The notes: a model not told the origin generated them from the sequence alone. A stretch of DNA of 8,677 nucleotides from an uncultured Rhizobiaceae group bacterium (GCA_938009335.1 CALLHT010000198.1:1-8677); one strand, 5' to 3'. Counted from the stretch's first letter, positions 1-7,154 are shown. Numbers and translations: made by a program.

Positions 1-1
1 T

Positions 2-346
2 GTTTCAAGCGCGCTCGCCAATGATCGGGCAGACCCGAAAGATTATGTGTTTTTGTCATCAACCCAAATGCTTGTCTGGTCGTTTGGTGCATTTATCGTT
101 CCATTGATTTCAACGGGTTTGTTGTTCGTCCTGCCTGTGACGATGTTCATGTATCTCATCCTGATCCTGTCAGGCAGTTTTGCAGTCTTTGTGGTATTGA
201 GGATCTTTGTCCGAGAGGCTGTGCCGCAGGATGAGATGGAGAACTTTCAATATTCCACTGCTCAAGTGGTGAATACAGGAGAATATTATAACCCGGAAGC
301 AGTTGCGGAAGCCAATGCCGGTGTTACTGAAGGATTGTTGGGGTGA
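2..346 (+). CDS. Major facilitator superfamily transporter, C-terminal fragment
   Basis: This is the 3' end of a gene that starts left of the window. The frame is open from base 2 and stops with TGA at 344-346, giving about 114 residues. It begins VSSALANDRADPKDYVFLSS, which resembles the loop before helix 11 in the YcaD-like branch of the major facilitator superfamily, where an (A)HAND.. segment followed by a V..SS pair is typical. Two hydrophobic stretches follow, reading roughly MLVWSFGAFIVPLISTGLLF and VTMFMYLILILSGSFAVFVV, which fit transmembrane helices 11 and 12. A polar cytoplasmic tail of about 40 residues closes the protein. The GTG at 47 is only an internal codon and not a plausible start, because the upstream residues match the family. 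The substrate cannot be told from this fragment. The gene converges on the leftward small ORF with only six bases between the stops. Confidence 0.8.
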   Translation, partial: VSSALANDRADPKDYVFLSSTQMLVWSFGAFIVPLISTGLLFVLPVTMFMYLILILSGSFAVFVVLRIFVREAVPQDEMENFQYSTAQVVNTGEYYNPEAVAEANAGVTEGLLG

Positions 347-352
347 GTGCGG

Positions 353-538
353 TCAGTCATCCTCATGGTCTATCGGACGATACACGCCGTCCTCATCTTG
401 TCGAAGAATAGTTTTAGATTTCGCCTTTGCTTCCGCATCCCGAGTTTCACGATTGATGCGTTCCATCTCGCGTTTGAGGGCGCGATAACCATACCAAACC
501 AGGCCGCCAATCAGCGCTATTCCGATAAGTTGTGGCAT
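353..538 (-). CDS. Small single-pass membrane protein, conserved hypothetical
   Basis: A 61-residue protein with no assigned function. Residues 3-19 (QLIGIALIGGLVWYGYR) form one hydrophobic segment ending in aromatic and basic residues, so it should be an N-terminal membrane anchor. A charged region of about 25 residues, rich in K, R, E and A, follows and is probably helical. The tail contains a D-x-D-G-x-Y-R-P motif resembling tails I recall from small rhizobial-type hypothetical proteins. The start is supported by a strong Shine-Dalgarno sequence, GGGAAGG, five bases upstream. It lies 23 bases downstream of the S49 peptidase stop on the same strand, so it is probably the last gene of that operon, and a membrane partner role for the peptidase is conceivable but unproven. 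The ORF on the opposite strand here is a shadow. Confidence 0.72.
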   Translation of the reverse strand: MPQLIGIALIGGLVWYGYRALKREMERINRETRDAEAKAKSKTILRQDEDGVYRPIDHEDD

Positions 539-543
539 CTGTA

Positions 544-550
544 CCTTCCC
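544..550 (-). promoter_or_regulatory. Ribosome binding site of the small membrane protein
   Basis: On the minus strand the sequence reads GGGAAGG-TACAG-ATG, a strong Shine-Dalgarno match five bases from the start at 538. It sits in the short gap after the S49 peptidase stop and is the main evidence that this short ORF is translated. Confidence 0.6.
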
Positions 551-561
551 GTGCTTCGCTC

Positions 562-1416
562 TTAGAGGCCGTAACGCGCGCGCATTGCCTTTTCTTCGGC
601 AGTTGCCACTGTGCTATCTATTGCATTGTTGATTGTCTGTTCTCCAAGACTTATCCCTGCACCCATGCCACCGCGACCAAAAAGCCCGCGTTTCTGTTGG
701 ATCAGACGCATTTTGACCTTATCACCAAATCGCTGTTTCAAGATGGTACCCATATGGCCGAAGTCATCCACCAGACCAAGGTCCTTAGCACGGATACCTG
801 TCCAGAACTTGCCTGTAAAGATATCAGGGTCGTCGCCAAGCTTGGGTCCACGACGTTCTTTCACCATATCTATGAAGACCTGATGGATCTCCAGTTGCAG
901 CTCCTTCAAATAGGCAATATCCGCCTTTTTCTCTGGCTGGAACGGGTCAAGCGAAACTTTGTTCTTTCCGGCTGTATAAACTCTGCGCTCAACACCCAGT
1001 TTCTCAATTGCCTTATCGAAACCAAAGCTTGCAGAAACAACGCCGATTGAACCAACAATCGATGTGGGATCAACAAAAATCTCGTCGCCGGCAATCGCCA
1101 GCATATAACCGCCGGAAGCTGCAACATCTTCCACGAACACCAGAACTTGCTTGTCGTGTTGCGCGGCCAACTCTCGGATGCGGGTATAGATCAATCGGGA
1201 TTGAACAGGAGATCCGCCCGGTGAGTTTATCGCAATCGCAACTGCAGGGGCTTCTTTGTCTTTAAATGCCTTGTTTAAAAGTCCGGCAACACCCGCAAGC
1301 GAAAGGGTTTTGCTCAACGGCCCGCCAGCCGCTCCAATTGCGCCTTGCAAACGCACTACCGGAATGACCGGATCAACTTGACCGAGTTTGCCGGGAAGAA
1401 ATTTTCTAAGTTTCAT
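562..1416 (-). CDS. S49 family serine peptidase (SppA/SohB-like, single domain)
   Basis: A 284-residue ClpP/crotonase-fold peptidase of family S49, which includes signal peptide peptidase SppA and SohB. Visible motifs are NSPGGSP at 64-70, the nucleophile Ser101 in VAASGGYM, GSIGVVSASFG at 122-132, and Lys151/Lys153 in YTAGKNK. By comparison with Bacillus SppA, where nucleophile and lysine are about 52 residues apart, Lys153 is the likely general base. The C-terminus ends EEKAMRARYGL, as in rhizobial homologues I recall. The reading frame is open up to an ATG at 1536, but those 40 extra residues (Cys-rich, MRCEHALAICC...) do not resemble the family, whereas MKLRKFLPGKLGQVDPVIPVV does, so I chose 1416. 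No strong Shine-Dalgarno is visible there. No signal peptide or transmembrane helix is seen, so it may act in the cytoplasm or at the inner membrane face. The substrate is unknown. It lies 150 bases downstream of the methyltransferase. Confidence 0.9.
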   Translation of the reverse strand: MKLRKFLPGKLGQVDPVIPVVRLQGAIGAAGGPLSKTLSLAGVAGLLNKAFKDKEAPAVAIAINSPGGSPVQSRLIYTRIRELAAQHDKQVLVFVEDVAASGGYMLAIAGDEIFVDPTSIVGSIGVVSASFGFDKAIEKLGVERRVYTAGKNKVSLDPFQPEKKADIAYLKELQLEIHQVFIDMVKERRGPKLGDDPDIFTGKFWTGIRAKDLGLVDDFGHMGTILKQRFGDKVKMRLIQQKRGLFGRGGMGAGISLGEQTINNAIDSTVATAEEKAMRARYGL

Positions 1417-1566
1417 AAGCTTTGTTCTGTTTCTTGCTATCTCGACACGCTTTGGCGCGCAGATGTTGATATTGATAATCTTGCAATAGAAATGGTCTCT
1501 TACGCAGCAGATTGCAAGCGCGTGCTCACACCGCAAACATTACCATTTGGAAAGATGGGTCGCCGA
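1417..1566 (-). promoter_or_regulatory. Gap upstream of the S49 peptidase, possible own promoter
   Basis: This 150-base gap between the methyltransferase stop and the peptidase start is much longer than the 23-base spacings elsewhere in the leftward cluster, so the peptidase may have its own promoter or a long leader. The minus strand is AT-rich near the middle and carries TTGCAA twice (plus-strand TTGCAA copies at 1482 and 1513), but I could not match a -35/-10 pair with good spacing. No terminator hairpin followed by a T-run is evident. The gap encodes no convincing protein. Confidence 0.25.
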
Positions 1567-2397
1567 TTAGTCTAGCAAGCGCCGTGTACCGTTGAAAATG
1601 GCTTCCGCATGATCGGTAAATGAACCATCTTCTTTGTGGACTACAAAGCCCGGCAAAATGGAGAGTGGGGCTTTCGATCCTCTGATGCTGCTTACTAAAA
1701 TGCGCTTTGCAGCCTGGTCAGCGCGAGAATGAATAGGTGTAATTTCAAGATTTCCAAAACGCCCCTGCGCGCATGCAACCACAGTTGCGATATCTTCAGA
1801 CCTATAGATCATATTAAAGCTACCACCTACACGGAGCATTGCTGCAGCTGTTCTAAACCACGAATCAAGCCCACCTTCACCAAGCACATAGGCTTCGTGA
1901 CGGATCGCATTCAAAGGAGGGCGGTAACTCCCAGTGTTATATGGCGGGTTCATGATGACGTGGTCGACTGAATTGTCATCAATTCCCTGCTCTAATCGTT
2001 CATTTCCACTCAAAGTCACATCGGCTTGAAGCGCACGGGTTCGGCTGGAAAAACGTGCATTGATTGGTCTTGAGAAACCAAGCTCGAGCAAGTTGAACAT
2101 GACATCGTTCATCTCGACCGCCAGTAAATCCAATTCGCGGTGCAGATTAAGAGCAGCTAGCCCCGCAGTCCCGCATCCAGCGCCAAGATCAGCCAATAGG
2201 CCGGTCGTATCAGAACGCAGGCTTGCAGCCAGCAGCAGTGCGTCAAGGCCTGCACGGTGCCCCTCTTTTTCAGGTTGCGCAACCTCAAACGCACCATCAT
2301 GAAACCGATCAAACGTATAGTCTACGTTTGCAAGTGGATTTGTAGTTGCCCCTGAGTCATTGTCTGTGATGTTCATTTGCGCTTGTGATGTCATCAA
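1567..2397 (-). CDS. Class I SAM-dependent N6-adenine methyltransferase, TrmN6/COG4123 type
   Basis: A 276-residue Rossmann-fold methyltransferase. The SAM-binding motif I is ADLGAGCGTAGL at 69-80, the acidic residue ending strand 2 is Glu96 in LLAVEMN, and the catalytic motif IV is NPPY at 150-153, preceded by DHVIM. NPPY marks enzymes that methylate exocyclic amino groups, usually adenine N6. The region QPEKEGHRAGLDALLLAA before motif I corresponds to the Q....G.R...D..LLA stretch typical of COG4123, whose E. coli member YfiC modifies A37 of tRNA1(Val). That substrate is inferred by family and is not established for alphaproteobacteria. The start has two adjacent ATGs (2397 and 2394), and a weak AAGAG lies about nine bases upstream. 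It follows the DUF2007 gene by 23 bases, so the two are probably co-transcribed. Confidence 0.88.
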   Translation of the reverse strand: MMTSQAQMNITDNDSGATTNPLANVDYTFDRFHDGAFEVAQPEKEGHRAGLDALLLAASLRSDTTGLLADLGAGCGTAGLAALNLHRELDLLAVEMNDVMFNLLELGFSRPINARFSSRTRALQADVTLSGNERLEQGIDDNSVDHVIMNPPYNTGSYRPPLNAIRHEAYVLGEGGLDSWFRTAAAMLRVGGSFNMIYRSEDIATVVACAQGRFGNLEITPIHSRADQAAKRILVSSIRGSKAPLSILPGFVVHKEDGSFTDHAEAIFNGTRRLLD

Positions 2398-2420
2398 CTT
2401 GAGCTCTTGTTACCTTAAAC

Positions 2421-2651
2421 CTAATCTTTGTGCGTGGTTAGTTCTTTTGCCAGCCCCGCGTCGTTCATTAGCATTCTGGCACTTCCCAGATCATCATCCG
2501 GTACCATAATTCGTCTTGGAATGATGCCAATTGAGCCTTCAAGGATACTCATGTTCTGATCGAGTATTAGAAAATCAATATTTGCATCATTTAATAGGAC
2601 TTCAGCGACAGAAATTGTCACCAGATTATTCGTTGCCAGTAGTTCTTTCAT
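2421..2651 (-). CDS. DUF2007 domain protein (putative signal-transducing protein)
   Basis: A 76-residue protein matching the DUF2007 family, small ferredoxin-like alpha/beta proteins with no proven function. The family hallmarks are present: the start MKELLATNNLVTISVAEVLL, then a hydrophobic strand NIDFLILDQNM at 24-34, EGSIGIIPRRIMV at 38-50, and DDDLGSARMLMNDAGL at 52-67. Length is normal for the family. It is the first gene of the leftward cluster, diverging from the polyprenyl synthase gene, a pairing I recall from rhizobial-type genomes. A role linked to the methyltransferase downstream is only inferred from operon position. The Shine-Dalgarno is weak (GAG about nine bases upstream). The family assignment is firm and the function is unknown. 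Confidence 0.87.
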   Translation of the reverse strand: MKELLATNNLVTISVAEVLLNDANIDFLILDQNMSILEGSIGIIPRRIMVPDDDLGSARMLMNDAGLAKELTTHKD

Positions 2652-2837
2652 TATCGTTCAACTCAAATAGCAAGTGTTATGATGTAAAGCATATCATATC
2701 AGATAACGTTCAAGTGAATACTCCGTGCCAATTGAGCGCAGGTATGACCAAATTCTTGAATTGGGTGTGCCAAAATATCACTTGTATGACAGCGGTAACC
2801 TGAATAGTTTTCGCATCATCAAGTAAGGAAACTGATA
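2652..2837. promoter_or_regulatory. Divergent promoter region between the DUF2007 and ispB-type genes
   Basis: These 186 AT-rich bases separate two divergent transcription units and must hold promoters for both. For the rightward gene a weak candidate is TTGGGT (2761-2766), 18 bases, TATGAC (2785-2790), which would leave a leader of about 40 bases with a clear ribosome site. I found no well-spaced pair for the leftward unit. Short repeated elements are visible: CGTTCAA at 2655 and 2707, CAAGTG at 2671 and 2711 with an inverted copy at 2779-2784, and a tandem ATATC-ATATC at 2691-2700. The intergenic role is certain by position, but the individual sites are guesses. Confidence 0.45.
2825..2829 (+). 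promoter_or_regulatory. Ribosome binding site of the polyprenyl synthase gene
   Basis: AAGGA lies eight bases before the ATG at 2838. It is one of the clearest Shine-Dalgarno sequences in the window and fixes the start used here. Confidence 0.6.
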
Positions 2838-3857
2838 ATGACTGGCGTTGTAATCTCACTCGAAGACAAGAAACATGCGAAGGCAAGCATTGAGCCGCTC
2901 ATGGGTTTAGTCAAAGCAGACATGCAACGAGTGAATGATCTGATTCTTTCCAAAACCGGTTCTGATGTCCAGATGATCCCAGAAGTTGCCAAGCATCTTA
3001 TTGATTCTGGCGGCAAACGGTTGCGCCCGATGATCACGCTAGCTGCGGCACAGATGTGTGGCTATGGAGGCGAAGGCCACGTAACCTTAGCTGCTTCTGT
3101 TGAGTTCATGCATACAGCGACACTGCTACACGATGATGTGGTTGATGAAAGCGACATGCGCCGGGGTAAACTTGCAGCACGTATGCTTTGGGGCAACGAA
3201 GCAAGCGTTCTCGTGGGCGACTTTCTTTTGGGGCAGGCGTTTCGCATGATGGTGGAGGTAGGCTCATTGCAAGCGCTTGATGTTCTATCTCATGCCGCGA
3301 CCGTTATTGCGGAAGGGGAAGTTCTACAGCTTGCGACTGCCAAAAATCTTGAAACAACAGAAGATGAATATCTGCAGGTAATCCGCTCTAAAACAGCTGC
3401 ACTTTTTGCGGCTGCTGCTGAGGTAGGACCGATCATCGCTGAAGAAAGTGCGGCCAAAATTTCAGGCTTGCGATCTTACGGCAACAATCTTGGTTTGGCG
3501 TTTCAGTTGATTGATGATGCGCTGGACTATGGCGGAAATGCCCGCGACCTTGGTAAGAATGTTGGCGATGATTTCCGCGAAGGCAAAGTAACCTTGCCGG
3601 TATTGCTTGCCTATCGCCGTGGCAGCGATGATGAGCGTACTTTCTGGGAAGAAAAACTAGCACAAGGCAAAGTCGTTGAAGGTGACCTGGAACACGCTAT
3701 CGAATTGCTTGTAAAGCATGATGCAATTCTGGATACTGTTGCTCGTGCGCGTCACTACGCGGAGATGGCGAAAGATGCGTTGGGTACGCTTCCTGATTCC
3801 GCTCATAAAGATGCGCTTATTGATGTGCTTGATTTCTGTGTTTCGCGTGCCAGTTGA
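2838..3857 (+). CDS. ispB: Long-chain polyprenyl diphosphate synthase (octaprenyl/decaprenyl type)
   Basis: A 339-residue all-trans isoprenyl diphosphate synthase that adds isopentenyl diphosphate units to an allylic primer to make the ubiquinone side chain. Motifs in order: GGKRLRP at 58-64, the first aspartate-rich motif DDVVD at 99-103 followed by RRG, and the second motif DDALD at 226-230 within FQLIDDALDY. These aspartates bind magnesium and diphosphate. The residue five before the first motif is Ala94, small as in E. coli IspB, which fits a long product. Alphaproteobacteria usually make ubiquinone-10, so a decaprenyl product (gene often called ddsA) is likely but chain length cannot be read from sequence. 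The start has a good ribosome site. The gene opens the rightward cluster, with ispE of the upstream MEP pathway two genes later. Confidence 0.93.
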   Translation: MTGVVISLEDKKHAKASIEPLMGLVKADMQRVNDLILSKTGSDVQMIPEVAKHLIDSGGKRLRPMITLAAAQMCGYGGEGHVTLAASVEFMHTATLLHDDVVDESDMRRGKLAARMLWGNEASVLVGDFLLGQAFRMMVEVGSLQALDVLSHAATVIAEGEVLQLATAKNLETTEDEYLQVIRSKTAALFAAAAEVGPIIAEESAAKISGLRSYGNNLGLAFQLIDDALDYGGNARDLGKNVGDDFREGKVTLPVLLAYRRGSDDERTFWEEKLAQGKVVEGDLEHAIELLVKHDAILDTVARARHYAEMAKDALGTLPDSAHKDALIDVLDFCVSRAS

Positions 3858-3982
3858 TAATTTGGCAACCAATTGGTTTCACAATGGTGCGAGGCTGTGG
3901 TTGCGTCTTGCATTGCAGACACAAAACGGCCATCCTTTTGAAAAGAATACGCTCGCTCTAGTCAGAAATCGGTTCCAATTTT
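3858..3982 (+). promoter_or_regulatory. Intergenic gap with a 12-bp palindrome upstream of the TPR gene
   Basis: This 125-base gap separates the polyprenyl synthase stop from the TPR gene. It holds a perfect palindrome AACCAATTGGTT at 3867-3878, ten bases after the stop. The palindrome is AT-centred with no following T-run, so it is not a standard terminator; it could be a protein-binding site or chance. I could not find a well-spaced promoter or a strong ribosome site before the TPR start. Confidence 0.2.
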
Positions 3983-5722
3983 ATGAAGACCTTCATTACC
4001 CGCTCGATTAAATCAACACTGCTCGCTTCTTTTTTGGTTGCGGGACTGCCCTTAGGCTTTGCCGTTGCGGACCTCAATCAAACCGTGGTGGAAACTGGTT
4101 TGTCCGGGAGCTTTCTCGCATCACGGGTAGCGATTGATGACAATGATGATGAGGCCGCGGTAAAGTTTCTGGAGAAAGCAACAACTCTTGACCGCGAAGA
4201 TATAAAAATTCGACAGGACTACTTTGCCGCTCTTGTTGCCAATGGGCGAATTGGCGAAGCGGCAAAAATCGCGAAGAATGCTGAGAACCTGGGCACGAGG
4301 CGCAACCTTTCGGGCTACGTAATCGCTGCTGAGGAAATGCGGAAACGGTCATGGAAAAAAGCAGCGACCGCTTTGAAAGATGTAGCGGGAATTGACCTCG
4401 ACAAAACGCTTCGCGAGATCATGTTGGCATGGATCAATGTGGGTGAGCGGAACTTTGAAGAGGCACAAGTCCGTGTAGATGATTTGAATGGTCCTGAGTG
4501 GATTGCAGTGATGAAGAACTATCACTCCGGTCTAATTGCTGCGATGGCGGGCGACACCAAGGTTGCACAAGATAAGTTCCAGGCAGTCATTGATAATCGT
4601 GCTGTTATATCTGTCCTCACAGAAACCTATGTGCGATCCATCGAAGCGATGACCCGCACACAGAGTAAGGCCGGGGAAGCAGACAAGGCAAAGGCAACGA
4701 TTGAAGCGGGACTGGCGATTTTCCCAAGCCACCCTCCGTTCGTTGAGTTAAAACAAAAGCTTGATTCTGGAGAAGCGGTAGGCGATTTGATTACGACACC
4801 TCAACAAGGTGCGGCTGAAATTTTCTATAATCTGGCAAGCGCGATTGAACGTGATGGTGTTGGAGCGATCACAAAGGGCTATCTCCAAATCTCAAATCAC
4901 CTTGCGCCTGAGAGCGATGTGATCATGCTTAGCTTGGCGGAACTGTATTTGCGCCAAGGATATTATGAGCGCTCAAACACTTTCTATGATCAAATAACAG
5001 AAAGTTCCTCTTTCAATCGGATTGCTCGCCTTGAAAAAGCAACCAATCTTTCCAGGTTAGAGAAAAAGTCTGACGCAATCGATGAATTGCGAAAATTGAT
5101 TGCGGAAGACCCAAAAGACCTTGCCGGGTACATGACTTTGGGCAGTCTCTTCAATCGGGAAAAGCGATATCGCGAAGGGGCAGAGGTATTTGACGCAGCT
5201 GTCGACAACATCGGTCCCGCTCAACGCTTTCATTGGAACCTGTTTTTCCGCCGCGGTATTTCTTATGAGCGTTTAAAGGAATGGGAAAAGGCAGAACCGA
5301 ATTTCGTTAAGTCATTGGAGTTGGCCCCAAACCAACCGGAAGTGTTGAACTATCTTGGGTATTCCTGGATCGATCAAGGTATCAACTTGGACGAAGGCAT
5401 GGAGATGATCCGCAAGGCTGTGGAGTTACGTCCGCGGTCCGGCTTCATTGTTGATAGTTTGGGTTGGGCACATTACAGACTTGGAAATTACGAAGAAGCC
5501 GTCGTTCAACTGGAACGGGCTGTGCAACTTATGCCGGAAGATCCAACCATCAACGATCACTTGGGGGATGCGTATTGGAAGGTTGGCCGCAAGTTGGAAG
5601 CAACATTTCAATGGAAAATTGCGCTAGCTTCCGAGACTGAACCTGACAATCCGGAAGAAATCAAAGAGAAGTTAGCAAGCGGCTTGGTAGACAAGGCCGA
5701 AACTGAGGCCAAGGCTGAGTAA
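3983..5722 (+). CDS. Exported tetratricopeptide repeat protein
   Basis: A 579-residue TPR protein. The N-terminus has a basic stretch (MKTFITRSIK), a hydrophobic core LLASFLVAGLPLGFAVA and a likely signal peptidase site after FAVA (residue 29), so it is predicted to enter the periplasm. Helical repeats start near residue 45. The clearest TPR units lie at about 312-345, 347-379, 380-412, 417-451, 452-485, 487-519 and 520-553. The C-terminal part carries the conserved sets NYLGYSWIDQG, DSLGWAHYRLGNYEEAV and NDHLGDAYWKVGR, which I recognise from a widespread family of unknown function. An in-frame TAG at 3959-3961 rules out a much longer start; the ribosome site is weak. The tail is rich in E, K and A. 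It lies seven bases before ispE. TPR proteins serve as scaffolds; no partner can be named. Confidence 0.87.
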   Translation: MKTFITRSIKSTLLASFLVAGLPLGFAVADLNQTVVETGLSGSFLASRVAIDDNDDEAAVKFLEKATTLDREDIKIRQDYFAALVANGRIGEAAKIAKNAENLGTRRNLSGYVIAAEEMRKRSWKKAATALKDVAGIDLDKTLREIMLAWINVGERNFEEAQVRVDDLNGPEWIAVMKNYHSGLIAAMAGDTKVAQDKFQAVIDNRAVISVLTETYVRSIEAMTRTQSKAGEADKAKATIEAGLAIFPSHPPFVELKQKLDSGEAVGDLITTPQQGAAEIFYNLASAIERDGVGAITKGYLQISNHLAPESDVIMLSLAELYLRQGYYERSNTFYDQITESSSFNRIARLEKATNLSRLEKKSDAIDELRKLIAEDPKDLAGYMTLGSLFNREKRYREGAEVFDAAVDNIGPAQRFHWNLFFRRGISYERLKEWEKAEPNFVKSLELAPNQPEVLNYLGYSWIDQGINLDEGMEMIRKAVELRPRSGFIVDSLGWAHYRLGNYEEAVVQLERAVQLMPEDPTINDHLGDAYWKVGRKLEATFQWKIALASETEPDNPEEIKEKLASGLVDKAETEAKAE

Positions 5723-5729
5723 TCATCAC

Positions 5730-6596
5730 ATGATTAAACGCACGGCCCATGCAAAGGTCAATCTGGCTCTGCATGTTACAGGCCAGCGTGACGATGGCTA
5801 CCATCTGCTTGATAGTCTGGTTGTGTTTGCCGAATATGGCGATGTAATCAAAGTTTCTAAACCTCATCATGTGCACGGGCCGATTGAAGTTTCGGTTGAT
5901 GGACCATTCTCCGAAAAATTGACTTCGGGCCCGGAAAATCTAGTCACCGCTGCAGCTTTTTTACTACGTGATCGGATTGCATCTTCGGGTGGTGAGACGA
6001 AACCCGTTTCCATTACGCTTACCAAAAACCTGCCGATTGCCAGTGGCATTGGTGGCGGGTCTGCGAACGCAGCTGCTACCCTTCTTGCTCTTCAGGAATA
6101 TTGGGAAACCGATGTGCCGCTAGATAGAATTGCCCTTGGTCTAGGTGCCGATGTGCCAATGTGTCTGCACAACAAGCCATTACGCGCGCGCGGAATTGGT
6201 GAAGAGATTGATCTCCTGAAATGCGCTGCACCCATGCATCTAGTCCTAGTTAATCCCGGCGTTGAAGTTTCAACACCTGAGATATTCAAGCAATTAGTAA
6301 GCAAGAACAATTCCCCGATTGAACTTGCTGAAGATAAGGATTTTCCTGACTTTGATCATATTAGAGACCATATGCGCAATGATCTGGAAGGCCCTGCACG
6401 GGCACTTAACTCCGAAATTGACAAAGCATTAGATGCGCTGAAGAAGACAGGTGCCGAGTTTGTTCGAATGAGTGGTTCCGGCGCCACCTGCTTTGGTATT
6501 TTTGGTTCGCAGAAAGCGGCTAAAGCTGCAGCGGAAATCATTGCCAGAGATCGTCCTCTTTGGTGGTGTGTTGCCACGCAAACCACTGTGACCTAG
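5730..6596 (+). CDS. ispE: 4-diphosphocytidyl-2-C-methyl-D-erythritol kinase
   Basis: A 288-residue GHMP-family kinase for the fourth step of the MEP isoprenoid pathway: ATP-dependent phosphorylation of 4-diphosphocytidyl-2-C-methylerythritol at the 2-hydroxyl, in the cytoplasm. The N-terminus AKVNLALHVTGQRDDGYHLL (8-27) is diagnostic and contains Lys9. The glycine-rich ATP loop is LPIASGIGGGSANAAA at 101-116. Asp141 in LGADVPMCL matches the catalytic aspartate of E. coli IspE (Lys10/Asp141 there). The C-terminal GHMP motif is MSGSGATCFGIF at 247-258. Length is normal. It starts seven bases after the TPR stop, with only a weak GAG overlapping that stop region as ribosome site, so translational coupling is plausible. 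Two genes upstream lies the polyprenyl synthase that consumes the pathway product. Confidence 0.95.
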   Translation: MIKRTAHAKVNLALHVTGQRDDGYHLLDSLVVFAEYGDVIKVSKPHHVHGPIEVSVDGPFSEKLTSGPENLVTAAAFLLRDRIASSGGETKPVSITLTKNLPIASGIGGGSANAAATLLALQEYWETDVPLDRIALGLGADVPMCLHNKPLRARGIGEEIDLLKCAAPMHLVLVNPGVEVSTPEIFKQLVSKNNSPIELAEDKDFPDFDHIRDHMRNDLEGPARALNSEIDKALDALKKTGAEFVRMSGSGATCFGIFGSQKAAKAAAEIIARDRPLWWCVATQTTVT

Positions 6597-6605
6597 ATTG
6601 GCATT

Positions 6606-7154
6606 ATGACTCGAATTGATGAAACCCGCCCCTTTATTCCTGTTGGCATTGCTGTACTGACGGTCTCTGACACACGCTCACTGGATGAGGATAAGTCCGG
6701 CAAGACTTTGGTCGACCGAATTGAATCTGCAGGGCATACGCTAAAAGATCGTGCCATTGTCACGGACGATATCCCTGCAATTCAACAGCAGGTAAAAAAC
6801 TGGGTTTCTATAGATGGAATAGACGTGGTGATCACAACGGGCGGCACTGGCTTCACCGGGCGCGATGTGACGCCGGATGCGCTAGAGCCGTTGTTTGAAA
6901 AACGGATGGATGGATTTTCTGAAGTCTTCCACCGGATCAGTTATGATAAAATTGGCACTTCTACAATCCAGTCCCGCGCTACAGGTGGGGTAGCTGGCGC
7001 CACCTTTATTTTCTGTCTGCCTGGCTCTCCCGGTGCGTGCAAAGATGCTTGGGATGGTATTTTACAGAACCAACTCGATTACCGTCACATGCCCTGCAAT
7101 TTCGTGGAGATTATGCCGCGGCTTGATGAACATTTGAAACGAACAAAGTCTTGA
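6606..7154 (+). CDS. moaB: Molybdenum cofactor biosynthesis protein B (MoaB/MogA fold)
   Basis: A 182-residue member of the MoCF-binding family, which acts late in molybdenum cofactor synthesis at the adenylylation of molybdopterin. The N-terminus FIPVGIAVLTVSDTRSLDED (10-29) matches MoaB. The signature VVITTGGTGFTGRDVTPDAL lies at 74-93 and holds the TTGGTG phosphate-binding loop with the conserved Asp87. A second loop, LPGSPGA, is at 138-144. Length is slightly above E. coli MoaB. It begins nine bases after the ispE stop with no strong ribosome site, which suggests coupling. MoaB and MogA are close paralogues; MoaB is preferred on the SDTR....D..G start, with some doubt. No other Mo-cofactor gene is in the window. 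Confidence 0.92.
   Translation: MTRIDETRPFIPVGIAVLTVSDTRSLDEDKSGKTLVDRIESAGHTLKDRAIVTDDIPAIQQQVKNWVSIDGIDVVITTGGTGFTGRDVTPDALEPLFEKRMDGFSEVFHRISYDKIGTSTIQSRATGGVAGATFIFCLPGSPGACKDAWDGILQNQLDYRHMPCNFVEIMPRLDEHLKRTKS

Noticed and set aside
47..346. Separate 99-residue membrane protein starting at GTG 47
   Set aside because: The frame is open to the left edge and the upstream residues match the transporter family, so it is the tail of a longer gene.
532..1050. 172-residue plus-strand ORF opposite the S49 peptidase
   Set aside because: It is antisense to a well-supported gene, has low-complexity composition typical of a shadow frame, and has no recognisable domain.
1417..1536. 40-residue N-terminal extension of the S49 peptidase from the ATG at 1536
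   Set aside because: The extension is Cys-rich, lacks family resemblance and has no ribosome site; family-like sequence begins at the ATG at 1416.
2691..2700. Tandem ATATC-ATATC as a repeat array
   Set aside because: Only two five-base units in AT-rich DNA, which is expected by chance.
3718..4011. 97-residue plus-strand ORF bridging the ispB end and the TPR start
   Set aside because: It overlaps both genes out of frame and reads as arbitrary sequence with no recognised motif.
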